This document shows, piece by piece, positions 9,963-17,601 of a stretch of 64,000 nucleotides of DNA; within the stretch, counting starts at the first letter, position 1; the number at the start of each line of letters is the position of its first letter. The notes beneath the pieces were generated by a model. That model saw only the letters and a list, made by a program, of their open reading frames with translations, ran no database searches and was not told where the DNA came from. The stretch is from assembly GCF_001940785.1 (NCBI RefSeq), contig NZ_MSLS01000004.1:62001-126000 (forward strand). Direction: 5' to 3'. The stretch is from Bacillus sp. MRMR6 (GTDB lineage Bacteria > Bacillota > Bacilli > Bacillales > Cytobacillaceae). A program made the position numbers and the translations under genes.

Positions 9963-10217
9963 TTGGAGGTTAAAAATGATTTAAGGGCATTTTCACTAGA
10001 TTATTTTAACTTAACCGGAAAAATTGCAATTCTAACCGGAGGAAATACCATCCGTGCCGACGAAAAACATAATGCTGAGATTTTGTCGCGTATTCCTGCA
10101 GGCCGTTGGGCAACACCTGCAGATCTAATGGGTGTAGTGGTATTCTTATCAAGTAGAGCTTCCGATTATATGAACGGACATATCTTAGCAGTTGATGGCG
10201 GCTGGTTAGCAAGGTAA
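9963..10217 (+). pseudogene. kduD: kduD remnant with internal deletion and lost start
   Basis: The readable 84 residues match the two ends of the intact KduD at 39588. The N-terminal part is [25 protein letters not shown] and the C-terminal part runs from [16 protein letters not shown] to AVDGGWLAR. About 520 bp between GGNT and the C-terminal part are missing. That removes most of the Rossmann fold and the catalytic Ser and Tyr-Lys residues, yet the reading frame is kept. The frame has only a TTG without a usable ribosome site; the nearby ATG at 9976 after GGAGG is in another frame and hits a stop at once. So the start is also broken, and no reductase activity is expected. Confidence 0.9.
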
Positions 10218-10297
10218 AGGTTAGAAAAAATAGGGATCTTGAAGCTTAGAAGAATATTCAATCAAAGGTATATTATATATAAATTACTAAAGTTGAA

Positions 10298-10332
10298 AAC
10301 AACAGATGGACCTTATCGTCTGTTGTTTTTTG
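10298..10332 (+). terminator. Strong Rho-independent terminator ending the first uronate operon
   Basis: A perfect 9-bp inverted repeat (AACAACAGA / TCTGTTGTT) with a 12-base loop is followed directly by a T run. It lies 80 bases after the kduD remnant. Confidence 0.9.
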
Positions 10333-10406
10333 TCGATACTATCTTCGACAATCTTCTTCCGATTTCCCGGGAAAAAACCCTTTATTTCCAAGGATTAATG
10401 AGGAAC

Positions 10407-10745
10407 TAATCAAACGTTTAATTAAATGACAAAATTCTACCTAAATTACGCTAAAAAGGCTGTATTACCAGGGGAAAAGGACAAATTAATCAAACGTTTA
10501 ATTACCGCTTCGTGGAAAAAAACTTGTCGATTATAGCAAGTGGTTAGCCATTCTGTAAAAAATCTCAAAAATCCACCCATGATTCGACAATAAATACAGC
10601 AGATTTTTATGCTAAAGCTTAATTTAGCAGGCTTAAGGAATAATCTAATTAAACGTTTAGTTAACCGACAAAAAACTGCCCTTATTTAACTAGAATTCTA
10701 GACTTTTCAAGGGGTTAATGCCCTTTTAACCAAACGATTAGTTAA
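10407..10745. repeat. Cluster of four AAACGTTT-centred palindromes
   Basis: Four near-palindromes share the form TAATYAAACGTTTARTTA: 10407-10424, 10487-10504, 10646-10663 and a weaker one at 10726-10745 (CAAACGATTAG core). The surroundings are also alike: a GACAA-type word follows or precedes each copy, and AAGG plus TTAATG-like words occur upstream of the first and last. This fills most of the 599-bp gene-free stretch 10218-10816. It may be an operator array for a TetR-like or similar dimeric regulator, or a decayed repeat element. I see no gene in the stretch. Confidence 0.6.
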
Positions 10746-10816
10746 CAACAAAACATGACAATGACAAACTGGCTTAATAAGCACTATCGTTGTAAGGAAA
10801 ACTGGAAAGGATTATC

Positions 10817-11398
10817 ATGAAGGAAAAGGAAGGGGTTTTGGAATTGAATTTAAATGAATGGTTTGAAAAAGGAATGACCGCAGAAGAATACATCAACTCC
10901 ATGACGAAAAACAAGGAAGAAATGCTTTCGATTTATGAGGGTTTCAGAGCAACGGCTGCCGACAAGCAAACACTCGAATCAGTAAAAGAAAAAGGATTGC
11001 GTGTTCTCGTTTTAACAGAGGATTGGTGCGGGGATGCGATGCTCAATAATCCAATTTTATTAAGGATCGTAGAAGCTGCTGGCATGCAGGTCCGGTTCCT
11101 TTTGCGTGATCAGAATCTAGAGTTGATGGATCAGTACTTAACAAATGGTACCTCAAGGGCTATCCCTATTTTTATTTTTATTGACCAAGAAGGAACCGAA
11201 GTAAGCGTATGGGGGCCAAGGGCTACAGAAATGCAGGAACTTGTCGCCAAGGGACGAGCGGCCTTACCTGATAAGGAAGCACCAGATTTTCAGGAAAAGC
11301 AAATAGCTTTGTATAAGAGCCTCGGTAAAGCCTATCAAGAAGACTCTTCTATATGGCAAACCGTTGCAACCAGTATCATTAAAAATCTTATCAAATAA
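10817..11398 (+). CDS. Thioredoxin-like family protein
   Basis: A 193-residue cytoplasmic protein with a thioredoxin fold of the type placed in Thioredoxin_9. Beta strand LRVLVLTEDW leads into the active-site-like WCGDA at residues 70-74, followed by helix MLNNPILLRIVEAAG and a cis-proline loop RAIPIFIF. It has one cysteine in the motif (Cys71) instead of a CXXC pair, so it is unlikely to be a classic dithiol oxidoreductase. The ATG at 10817 has GGAAAGGA upstream; a TTG some nine codons later is a possible alternative. It is transcribed alone between the palindrome cluster and a convergent terminator. Confidence 0.8.
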   Translation: MKEKEGVLELNLNEWFEKGMTAEEYINSMTKNKEEMLSIYEGFRATAADKQTLESVKEKGLRVLVLTEDWCGDAMLNNPILLRIVEAAGMQVRFLLRDQNLELMDQYLTNGTSRAIPIFIFIDQEGTEVSVWGPRATEMQELVAKGRAALPDKEAPDFQEKQIALYKSLGKAYQEDSSIWQTVATSIIKNLIK

Positions 11399-11401
11399 AT
11401 A

Positions 11402-11432
11402 AAACATCCCTAGGCCGTGGCCAGGGATGTTT
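11402..11432. terminator. Bidirectional terminator between convergent genes
   Basis: A perfect 10-bp inverted repeat (AAACATCCCT / AGGGATGTTT) lies between the converging thioredoxin-like gene and plsY. It has A-rich and T-rich flanks that could serve both directions, and it overlaps the last two bases of the plsY stop codon. Confidence 0.85.
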
Positions 11433-12057
11433 ACATTTTAATTCCTCCGCCTTTTGGCGGAATTCGGTCATTGATTAAGTTCTTATCATTGATTTTTGGC
11501 TCAATTCCAAGGATAAGGTTGCGAATATTGGAGCGGTGTAAATAGAGTAAGAATAAAGTAAATAAAACAAAAATAAGTTGATAATTAACATTAGTTGAAA
11601 TTAAAGAATAAATCAGCAGGCTAAGTCCGACTGAGATACTGCCAAGGAACACATACTTTGTGAGGAAAATGACTAGGAAAAAGGTAGCAAAGGCAATAAC
11701 CGCCAATGGGAAATTAGCAACAGCTAGTGTTCCAGCGGTTGTAGCAATGGCCTTGCCGCCACGAAAGCCTGCAAAAACCGGAAAACAGTGGCCCACAACA
11801 GCGATAAGCCCAAAATAGAGCGGCTCGGCATCAAGATTGAGTATAAGAGGCAGGGAGGCGGCCAAGGCACCTTTTCCAACATCGACAATGACAACGATGA
11901 TGGCTGAAGTTTTGCCGAGAACTCTCAAGGTATTTGTCGCGCCAGGGTTTTTGCTGCCATGATCTCGAATATCAATGCCAAACAGGAGCTTGCCCACAAT
12001 TAAGGCAGTAGGAATACTGCCAATTAAGTAGGAAGCAATAAGCAGCAGCCAGATCAT
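11431..12057 (-). CDS. plsY: Glycerol-3-phosphate acyltransferase PlsY
   Basis: A membrane protein of about 208 residues that acylates glycerol-3-phosphate using acyl-phosphate, the first step of phospholipid synthesis. Its three PlsY motifs are clear: GSIPTALIVGK, the DIRDHGSKNPGATNTLR loop, and FRGGKAIATTAG. Five or more hydrophobic segments are present. I start at the ATG at 12057 (MIWLLLIASYLIG) because AAAGGA lies nine bases before it. A longer GTG form from 12078 would place that site inside the gene. The C-terminal tail KINDKNLINDRIPPKGGGIKM is polar. Confidence 0.95.
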   Translation of the reverse strand: MIWLLLIASYLIGSIPTALIVGKLLFGIDIRDHGSKNPGATNTLRVLGKTSAIIVVIVDVGKGALAASLPLILNLDAEPLYFGLIAVVGHCFPVFAGFRGGKAIATTAGTLAVANFPLAVIAFATFFLVIFLTKYVFLGSISVGLSLLIYSLISTNVNYQLIFVLFTLFLLYLHRSNIRNLILGIEPKINDKNLINDRIPPKGGGIKM

Positions 12058-12090
12058 AAGTATCATTCCTTTGCTCACGAGTATCTTTAT

Positions 12091-12180
12091 CCCGCATTAA
12101 CGGGCAGTTAGCCCCCCACCTCAGTTATAGGTAAATACGAGAAATGCTAGGTGGGGGCTAACTGCCCGTAAAAGCTCGGG
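12091..12180. repeat. Long imperfect hairpin (22-bp arms) in an intergenic region
   Basis: Arms 12100-12121 and 12149-12169 are reverse complements with one base missing in a G run (ACGGGCAGTTAGCC... / ...GGCTAACTGCCCGT). CCCG at 12091 and CGGG at 12177 extend the pairing. A second, weaker hairpin (CCATCAGTG / CACTAATGG) with its own CCCCCC run follows at about 12194-12228. There is no adjacent T run for plsY. This looks like a small intergenic palindromic repeat element. The rest of the 12058-12319 gap holds only AT-rich sequence before the methyltransferase. Confidence 0.7.
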
Positions 12181-12319
12181 TAGGTTCAACTTACCATCAG
12201 TGAGGGATGAAGCCCCCCACACTAATGGAAGATTCACTTTATTATTTAATAGCATTGTACCATAACTCAATGGTATTATTTTGGTAGAATCCTAATTTAT
12301 AGAAAAAGGGGATACTTTG

Positions 12320-13102
12320 ATGGATATAATTAATTATGGCCAAGTTGCTAATAGTTATGCTCGGTCAAGAGAAGATATACCAGTAAGTTTAATAGATAGT
12401 CTTTATATTCGAGGGATCTTTCTTGATGGAAAAAAAGTAGCTGATATTGGTTGTGGAACAGGTGTATTAACTAGAAAATTGGCGATTAGAAAGGCAGAAA
12501 TGGTTGGAGTAGATCTTTCAACAGAAATGCTGGAAGAAGCAAAAACCTTAAACCGGTTAAAAAATTTCCAAATTCCCTATTATGTAGGAACATCTGAAAA
12601 CACAGGTCTAGCAGCAAATCATTATGATATGGTAACAGTAATGCGTGCCTGGCACTGGTTTGACAGAGAAAAAACACTTGAAGAAATCAAGCGGATACTA
12701 AAAGCACAGGGGACTTTAATTGTCATCGACTCTGGATTTTTAAAAGATTCAGATGTTGTTAATAAGACCATCGGGGTTGTCTCTAACTTATTCGAGGGAG
12801 GGTTAAATCCTTCTGGAACTAAAGCAAAATCGAAGCAGATGATCAATGATTTTCCAGTAGAGTGGTTTGAAGAATGGAGCAACAGCGGCTTTGAGTTAAG
12901 GGATTTTTATAAGCTGAATTATTCAGTAAGTTTTACTAAAGAAACCTGGTTAGAACGAATCGAGTCTGTTTCATGGTTAGCTAGGTTAGATTCAGAAACG
13001 AGAAAAAATGCGCTAAATACACTTGCGGAAATATTGACTGACCAAGAACCATATGCCATTCCTCATGAGTGTAATGTTTGTATATTAAAATTAAGAGAAT
13101 AA
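12320..13102 (+). CDS. Class I SAM-dependent methyltransferase (Methyltransf_11 type)
   Basis: A protein of about 260 residues with the canonical SAM-binding pattern: motif I VADIGCGTGVLT near residue 40, an acidic residue at the end of strand 2 (VGVDLSTEMLEEA), and the motif MVTVMRAWHWFDREKTLEEIKRIL typical of small-molecule methyltransferases in the UbiE/Tam-like group. The substrate cannot be told. ATG 12320 is used in preference to the TTG just before it; AAAAAGGGG is well placed. It stands alone with its own terminator. Confidence 0.85.
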   Translation: MDIINYGQVANSYARSREDIPVSLIDSLYIRGIFLDGKKVADIGCGTGVLTRKLAIRKAEMVGVDLSTEMLEEAKTLNRLKNFQIPYYVGTSENTGLAANHYDMVTVMRAWHWFDREKTLEEIKRILKAQGTLIVIDSGFLKDSDVVNKTIGVVSNLFEGGLNPSGTKAKSKQMINDFPVEWFEEWSNSGFELRDFYKLNYSVSFTKETWLERIESVSWLARLDSETRKNALNTLAEILTDQEPYAIPHECNVCILKLRE

Positions 13103-13114
13103 CGGATATTAGAT

Positions 13115-13143
13115 AAAGAGGACAGCGATCCTCTTTTTTTTTT
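13115..13143 (+). terminator. Rho-independent terminator after the methyltransferase
   Basis: An 8-bp stem (AAAGAGGA / TCCTCTTT) with a CAGCGA loop runs straight into ten T residues. Confidence 0.92.
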
Positions 13144-13269
13144 GGCAAATTTACTAGTAATTTTTCTACTATGATGAAATAACCAAAAATATTTTTAACT
13201 ATCGTGTAGGGTTTTGGCAAATTCATTTCGTCTAATAGTTGTACGATAAAGAGAAAGGGGGAGAGAGCG

Positions 13270-13815
13270 ATTAACGATATAGTTTTAATAGAGAAAGTGT
13301 TGGCCGGTGATGATGATGCCTTCCGTCTTTTGGTTGAGAAGTACCGCAATGATGTGTTCCGGACTGTCTTTGCCGTACTACGTGACCTAAAGGAAGCGGA
13401 GGATGCTGCGCAAGAAGTGTTCTTGAAAATTTATACCTCTCTCCCCCGTTACGAGCATCAAGGTTTTAAAACATGGATGACCAGGATTGCAGTTAACCAT
13501 GCGATTGATGTGCAAAGAAAGCAGGCAAGGCAGAGCGTTGAGGTCGTTGAGGCTTTAGAGCAGCAGGCATTTGGGACACCAAAGGATAGTATTGAAAAAG
13601 AAATGATTCAAAACGAGCGGCAGAGGCAGGTCAGAAAAAGACTAAATGAACTGCCTGACAATTATCGTGATGTCATCTATGGATTTTATATAGCAGAAAA
13701 AAGCTATCAGCAGATGGCTGAGGAACAAAAGGTACAGGTGAAAACGATTGAAACGAAACTTTACCGGGCCAGGCACTGGATGAAGAAGAATTGGAAGGAG
13801 GACGATTTTTCGTGA
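13270..13815 (+). CDS. ECF-type RNA polymerase sigma factor, probable ATT start
   Basis: A protein of about 181 residues with sigma region 2 (DDDAFRLLVEKYRNDVFRTV; EAEDAAQEVFLKIY; FKTWMTRIAVNHAID) and region 4 (ELPDNYRDVIYGFYIAEKSYQQMAEEQKVQVKTIETKLYRAR). No ATG, GTG or TTG lies between the in-frame upstream region and the GTG at 13297, which has no ribosome site. An ATT at 13270 sits about eight bases after GAAAGGGGGAG and gives xNDIVLIEKVLAGDDDAF, the normal family length. ATT initiation is therefore likely. The stop overlaps the GTG of the anti-sigma gene by 4 bp. The sigma subgroup is not assigned. Confidence 0.88.
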   Translation: MNDIVLIEKVLAGDDDAFRLLVEKYRNDVFRTVFAVLRDLKEAEDAAQEVFLKIYTSLPRYEHQGFKTWMTRIAVNHAIDVQRKQARQSVEVVEALEQQAFGTPKDSIEKEMIQNERQRQVRKRLNELPDNYRDVIYGFYIAEKSYQQMAEEQKVQVKTIETKLYRARHWMKKNWKEDDFS

Positions 13816-14288
13816 AACATTATAGCTTTGATGAGTGGTTGAAATATGTAAGAGATGAAGTTGAGGAAAAAGAACGTGGGAAAGCAGAAGAGCATTTATA
13901 TTCTTGTGACACATGTCTAGAGGAATACCTGCAAGCTTTATCGGAACATGAATCTTCCTTTCCAGTTTTATCCGATGAAAGTGTATTTACAGACGCTGTA
14001 ATGGCTGAGGTATTAATGCATAAGGAAATACAAACTGACGTAAAGGTAGCTAAGGTAGTAAAAAAGAAAAAGCCTTATTATCAGCAGGTAGCCTTTCACT
14101 ATTTTCTCGCAGCAGCTGCGACTCTAATGCTAATGTTATCAGGTGTTTTTCAATCACTTGTATCGTATGCAAGTACGATAGAAGGAGCTAAAACGAAGGA
14201 AGTAAAGCCCTCTGTAACGGAAGGGATGATTGATAAAACGTTTGCGTGGATGGATTCATTAGAAAAAAAGGAGGCAAATAAGAAATGA
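13812..14288 (+). CDS. Membrane-anchored zinc anti-sigma factor
   Basis: A protein of about 158 residues beginning at GTG 13812, eight bases after AAGGAGGAC and overlapping the sigma stop as GTGA. The N-terminal ZAS domain has the HxxxCxxC motif (H28-LYS-C32-DT-C35), which binds zinc and holds the sigma factor. One hydrophobic segment near residues 92-115 anchors it in the membrane, with a short polar tail outside. It should sequester the sigma factor encoded upstream. The 3' end overlaps the next gene as ATGA, so four or more genes are translationally coupled. Confidence 0.88.
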   Translation: MKHYSFDEWLKYVRDEVEEKERGKAEEHLYSCDTCLEEYLQALSEHESSFPVLSDESVFTDAVMAEVLMHKEIQTDVKVAKVVKKKKPYYQQVAFHYFLAAAATLMLMLSGVFQSLVSYASTIEGAKTKEVKPSVTEGMIDKTFAWMDSLEKKEANKK

Positions 14289-15367
14289 AAAGTTCAACAA
14301 AGGCATTAACACTCTCGCTTTTCCCAGGCCTCGGCCATATCTATTTCGGAAACATGTTTCGTGGTGTCTTTTATTTATTAAGTGTTATCGGATGTGCATT
14401 TATTACCGTAATTGGGCTGTTAACAGGTACCGGAGAAATTGCCATCTTGGCCTTTATGGCAGGAATCTTTCTCTACTTAATCAGCTTTATTGATATGGGT
14501 GTTCAGATCTCCAAACAAAAGAAAAGGATAAAAGCTTCGATAAATCCAAACGATCCGCAATTTCAAAGCTCCCAGGATTCAGAACGTTTTTATACGATTG
14601 TCTTGTCGTTTATTCCGGGGTTAGGACATTTCCAGCTTGGCTTGATGAATCGTGGACTGACTTTATTAGCAGCGTTTTTAGGTCTTGCTGTCATGGTCAT
14701 TTTTGTAACAGCATTAAGTAATCGTTCGGAGTTCCTTGTTTTCTTAGCAGCATTACCTGTTATCTGGGTATATGGTTTCTTTGACTCCGTCCAGCAGCTC
14801 AATAAAAAGCAGCGCGGGGAGGAGCTTGTGGATCGGACTATTTTTGAAGACTTTGAAACCCGTCGTGAGGACGGGAAGAAAAGCAAGGCAATTGCCACAT
14901 TCTTATCAATCTTTCCAGGTGCAGGGCATTTATATTTAGGTCTTCAGCGCCGGGGAATTCAATTAATGGCAGCCTTTCTCTTTTCTATCTATATCTTAGA
15001 TGTTTTACGGCTTGGAATCTTCTTATTTTTAATCCCGATTATTTGGTTTTACAGCTTTTTTGATAGTATGCAAAAGGTATCACGCTATGGTGAGGAAGAA
15101 ATCGAGGATGTTCCGATTATTTCTTATTTAATTAACCATCAAAAGTGGGTAGGAATTGGGCTTATTCTTTTAGGTTTATATTATCTGCTGTTGAATGTAT
15201 TTATTCCTGTTGTGTCACCGGTCCTGACGAATGCCCTCAATTTTGATTTTATGTATTGGTTCAATACTTATTTCCAGACGGGGCTTGTATGTGTGCTGTT
15301 AATTGGCGGCGGGATTAAGCTTTTATCTGGCAGTAAACATAAGAGGGAGGCTGGAAGTCATGAGTAA
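14285..15367 (+). CDS. Multi-pass membrane protein with three PGxGH repeats
   Basis: A 360-residue integral membrane protein not assigned to a named function. Three internal repeats start at about residues 8, 105 and 206, each of the form L-S-[IFL]-[FI]-P-G-[LA]-G-H followed by [IFL]-[YQ]-[FL]-G, an arginine-glycine pair and a hydrophobic hairpin. Each unit ends in a W-x-Y-[GS]-F-F-D-S-[VM]-Q motif or a close variant. This resembles TM2/DUF6677-like modules. Two more C-terminal membrane segments follow. It overlaps the anti-sigma stop by 4 bp. It may be a target or accessory of the ECF system. Confidence 0.75.
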   Translation: MKSSTKALTLSLFPGLGHIYFGNMFRGVFYLLSVIGCAFITVIGLLTGTGEIAILAFMAGIFLYLISFIDMGVQISKQKKRIKASINPNDPQFQSSQDSERFYTIVLSFIPGLGHFQLGLMNRGLTLLAAFLGLAVMVIFVTALSNRSEFLVFLAALPVIWVYGFFDSVQQLNKKQRGEELVDRTIFEDFETRREDGKKSKAIATFLSIFPGAGHLYLGLQRRGIQLMAAFLFSIYILDVLRLGIFLFLIPIIWFYSFFDSMQKVSRYGEEEIEDVPIISYLINHQKWVGIGLILLGLYYLLLNVFIPVVSPVLTNALNFDFMYWFNTYFQTGLVCVLLIGGGIKLLSGSKHKREAGSHE

Positions 15368-15452
15368 ATGGAAAAACACGTTAGCAGGAGTAGTCTTAAT
15401 CGGAGCCGGGATTGGGTTCCTTTTTAGAAATAGAAAGGAGGGGCAGGAATGA
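15360..15452 (+). CDS. 30-residue single-span membrane microprotein
   Basis: ATG 15360 opens a 30-codon frame, MSKWKNTLAGVVLIGAGIGF... ending FRNRKEGQE. It has one glycine-rich hydrophobic span of about 16 residues flanked by lysines and arginines. It overlaps the previous gene by 8 bp and the next gene by 4 bp (ATGA), exactly the coupling used by the rest of the operon, with GAGGGAGGCTGG upstream as a ribosome site. That arrangement argues that it is translated. Function unknown. Confidence 0.65.
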   Translation: MSKWKNTLAGVVLIGAGIGFLFRNRKEGQE

Positions 15453-16372
15453 GAACATGGCGTGTTGGTACGTTTTCGATGGGGGCATCGCTCATTTTTC
15501 TTGGGATCTTCCTTTTTGTATCTAAATTATCGGGTTTTAATCTGGCCCATGTGATGATGGGGTGGTGGCCGCTCTTATTAATTGTGCTTGGTGCTGAGAT
15601 TCTTCTTTACTTATTATTCTCAGGTCAGGAAAAACCTGTACTAAAATATGATATTCTTAGTATTCTCTTTATAGGTGTGCTTGGAACGGTTGGAATCGGG
15701 TTTGCTATTCTTAGTACTTCTGGGATCATGGGGAAGGTTGAGGAGGTTGTGGCCAGGGAGGAGCGGTCATTTTCACTTCCTGATTTTTCTTATCAAACCG
15801 ATGAAAGTATTAAGCGTGTTGTCTTAAGACCTGCAAGCTATCAACTAACGATTGAAGCAACCGACGAGGCGGAGGTTTCGATGTTTGGGACATATCGGAC
15901 GCAGGCTTCTAGAGATAAAGTGATTGTATCGCAGGTGGATGAATATGTTTCTGCAACTAAAAAGGGAGATACTCTCTATGTGAATGTGAAGACTCTTCCA
16001 AATGAAACAGGACCATTTTATTCTCACCAGGAAGTGGCGGCTACCATTTTGATTCCGAAGGACATGAAATTGGAGGTAATCGGCAATGGAAATCAGTTTA
16101 ACTTAAAACCACGGGCGCTTGAAAATGATTGGAGTATTCATAGTGCATCATCCTTGGATATTGAGGTAGAAAAGGAAAGTGATTTAAGGATTTCTGCGGT
16201 TGGCATTACGGATGTATTTGATGAGGACAGTGAGTGGGAAGTTACGGAAACAAGTGATTCAGGCAGTGAATATGAAGGTGTTGAACGAAATGCGGTTTAT
16301 CAGTCAGGGGACGGAACGTATCAGATTAACATCAATAATACTCATCGTATCAGTTTGATTACTAATCAATAA
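15449..16372 (+). CDS. LiaF/LiaI-like membrane protein with exported beta-rich domain
   Basis: A 307-residue protein. The first 100 residues contain three hydrophobic segments with a WWPLLLIVLGAEIL motif, as in DUF5668/LiaI-LiaF-type membrane modules. The rest is a beta-rich region expected outside the membrane, with repeating short strands like those of adhesin-type DUF4097 domains (LDIEVEKESDLRIS). AAAGGAGGGG precedes the ATG. It is the last gene of the ECF operon and may help sense or respond to envelope stress. The family assignment rests on pattern only. Confidence 0.7.
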   Translation: MRTWRVGTFSMGASLIFLGIFLFVSKLSGFNLAHVMMGWWPLLLIVLGAEILLYLLFSGQEKPVLKYDILSILFIGVLGTVGIGFAILSTSGIMGKVEEVVAREERSFSLPDFSYQTDESIKRVVLRPASYQLTIEATDEAEVSMFGTYRTQASRDKVIVSQVDEYVSATKKGDTLYVNVKTLPNETGPFYSHQEVAATILIPKDMKLEVIGNGNQFNLKPRALENDWSIHSASSLDIEVEKESDLRISAVGITDVFDEDSEWEVTETSDSGSEYEGVERNAVYQSGDGTYQININNTHRISLITNQ

Positions 16373-16542
16373 TCATCTTACTTTTTTGCAAAATAATAAA
16401 AATCGAGTATGATATTAGACGGTAGGTAAAAAGGACAAACTAGAACTTATGGATTCACAATGATTGTAAGCTTTAATTGTAATTGATAGAATAAAGTAGA
16501 GAAAATATACTGGATTTGATTTCAAAAATAGGATGATGAAAC

Positions 16543-17484
16543 TTGAAAAGAGCACGACTAATCTATAATCCTACATCCGGACGGGAAATTCTTAAGAGGC
16601 ATCTTCCGGAGATTCTTGAAAAGCTTGAACAGGCTGGCTATGAGGCATCCTGCCATGCAACAACGAGTGCTGGTGATGCAACGAATGCGGCACGGATCGC
16701 AGTTGAACGACAATATGATGTGGTGATTGCAGCAGGTGGAGATGGAACGATTAATGAGGTAGTAAACGGACTCGCTGAACAGGAGTATCGGCCGAAATTA
16801 GGGATTATTCCTGCAGGTACAACAAATGACTTTGCGCGTGCCCTTCATATCCCAAGAGATATTGGTGCTGCTGTCGATATTATTACCAAAGGTGACCGAA
16901 TCCCGGTAGATATCGGCCGCATTAATGATCGTTACTTCATCAATATTGCAGGCGGCGGAAGAATCACCGAGCTTACATATGAAGTGCCAAGTAAGCTAAA
17001 GACGATGCTCGGTCAGCTTGCCTATTATTTAAAAGGTATGGAGATGCTCCCATCCATTAAAGCTTCGGATTTAACAATTGAGTATGATGGTAAGCTGTTT
17101 GAAGGTGAAGCGATGTTGTTCCTTGTTGGACTCACGAATTCAATTGGCGGATTTGAGAAAATTGCTCCTGATTCCTCGATTAACGATGGTTTATTTTCAT
17201 TGTTGATCGTGGAGAAAATTAACCTGGCAGAGTTTGTACGCATTGCTACTTTAGCGATTCGCGGAGAGCATGTGAATGACCCGCATGTGATTTATACAAA
17301 AGCCAGTAGAATTAAAGTTCATTCACAAGAGAAGGTCCAGTTAAACCTAGATGGTGAATTTGGCGGCCTGCTCCCAGCTGAGTTCGCGAACCTATATCGC
17401 CATTTAGAAGTATTTGTTCCGATTGACGACATCCGGCCGCTCGATTTACCAATAGATTGGGTGCCGGAAAAGAGATATAGCTAA
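16543..17484 (+). CDS. dagK: Diacylglycerol kinase (soluble, lipid kinase family)
   Basis: A 313-residue kinase that phosphorylates diacylglycerol to phosphatidic acid and recycles lipid from teichoic acid synthesis. The catalytic-domain motifs are plain: YNPTSGRE at the N-terminus, the nucleotide-binding GGDGTINEVVNGL near residue 65, and PAGTTNDFARAL. The start is TTG at 16543, giving MKRARLIYNPTSG as in close homologues, with AGGATGA as ribosome site. It is transcribed alone, with a terminator at once after the stop. Confidence 0.95.
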   Translation: MKRARLIYNPTSGREILKRHLPEILEKLEQAGYEASCHATTSAGDATNAARIAVERQYDVVIAAGGDGTINEVVNGLAEQEYRPKLGIIPAGTTNDFARALHIPRDIGAAVDIITKGDRIPVDIGRINDRYFINIAGGGRITELTYEVPSKLKTMLGQLAYYLKGMEMLPSIKASDLTIEYDGKLFEGEAMLFLVGLTNSIGGFEKIAPDSSINDGLFSLLIVEKINLAEFVRIATLAIRGEHVNDPHVIYTKASRIKVHSQEKVQLNLDGEFGGLLPAEFANLYRHLEVFVPIDDIRPLDLPIDWVPEKRYS

Positions 17485-17519
17485 AAAAGCTTGTTCCTTA
17501 GTGGAACGGCTTTTTTGTT
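17485..17519 (+). terminator. Rho-independent terminator after dagK
   Basis: The stem AAAAAAGC-TTGTTCC / GGAAC-GGCTTTTTT with a small loop begins directly after the stop codon and ends in a T run. Confidence 0.88.
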
Positions 17520-17535
17520 TTATAAAAAAAGGAAA

Positions 17536-17563
17536 TTGTTTACTATACCGTATTAAGTATATA
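17536..17563 (+). promoter_or_regulatory. Probable sigma-A promoter for pncA
   Basis: TTGTTT at 17536-17541 and a perfect TATAAT at 17558-17563 are 16 bp apart, 39 bases before the pncA start. Confidence 0.6.
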
Positions 17564-17601
17564 ATGAAAAAAAACGGTTTGAAAGAAAAGGGGCGAGGGG
17601 A

